From Pseudoxanthomonas sp. (GTDB lineage Bacteria; Pseudomonadota; Gammaproteobacteria; Xanthomonadales; Xanthomonadaceae): DNA of 5,908 bases. This document shows, piece after piece, positions 5,902 through 5,908 of the stretch. Below the pieces are notes generated by a model that saw nothing but the letters and a program-made list of their open reading frames with translations, had not been told where the DNA came from and made no database searches. Position 1 is the first letter of the stretch. Each line of letters begins with the position of its first letter. Position numbers and translations under genes: made by a program. The DNA is taken from NCBI GenBank assembly GCA_026785795.1, contig JAJAZJ010000029.1:1-5908 (forward strand), read 5' to 3'.

Positions 5902-5908
5902 CGAAAAG

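Noticed and set aside
1..5908. CRISPR array, toxin-antitoxin pair, phage defence cluster or retron
   Set aside because: There are no regularly spaced repeats and no reverse transcriptase, Cas, nuclease or paired small toxin-like genes. The recognisable genes are peptidases and redox enzymes.

Overview
The window is a GC-rich (about 60%) gamma-proteobacterial chromosome segment. It resembles the Xanthomonadaceae (Stenotrophomonas / Xanthomonas / Pseudoxanthomonas). That assignment rests on protein resemblance (Fpr with an MSSAFG...ETVLDVRHWTDDYFSF start, a periplasmic Dcp-type M3 peptidase) and on base composition, not on a database search.

Layout from left to right: the last 32 codons of an unrecognised plus-strand gene (ends at 100); a convergent minus-strand gene for a secreted subtilisin-family (S8) serine peptidase (167-1396, probable start at 1396, not the upstream GTG at 1456); a non-coding stretch of about 270-330 bases with a candidate S8 promoter, a small repeat cluster and a strong intrinsic terminator (1664-1692); a minus-strand gene for a periplasmic peptidyl-dipeptidase of the Dcp/M3 family (1728-3905) that the terminator serves; a 248-base divergent intergenic region; a plus-strand pair, glutathione/thioredoxin peroxidase (4154-4636) and a 132-residue protein of unknown function (4641-5039) only 4 bases apart and probably co-transcribed; a long nested stem-loop (5043-5108) between convergent genes; and a minus-strand ferredoxin/flavodoxin-NADP+ reductase gene (fpr, 5108-5887) interrupted by one in-frame TAA at codon 153.

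Functionally the left half holds two exported peptidases, transcribed in the same direction but apparently as separate units. The right half holds redox or peroxide-defence functions: a peroxidase, and an Fpr-type NADPH reductase that this copy probably no longer makes at full length. No CRISPR array, tRNA, rRNA, insertion sequence or prophage structure was seen, and I do not see a convincing new multi-gene system. The points most worth a second look are the fpr nonsense codon, the S8 peptidase's acidic insertion and missing prodomain, the unknown gpx partner, and the 5043-5108 stem-loop.
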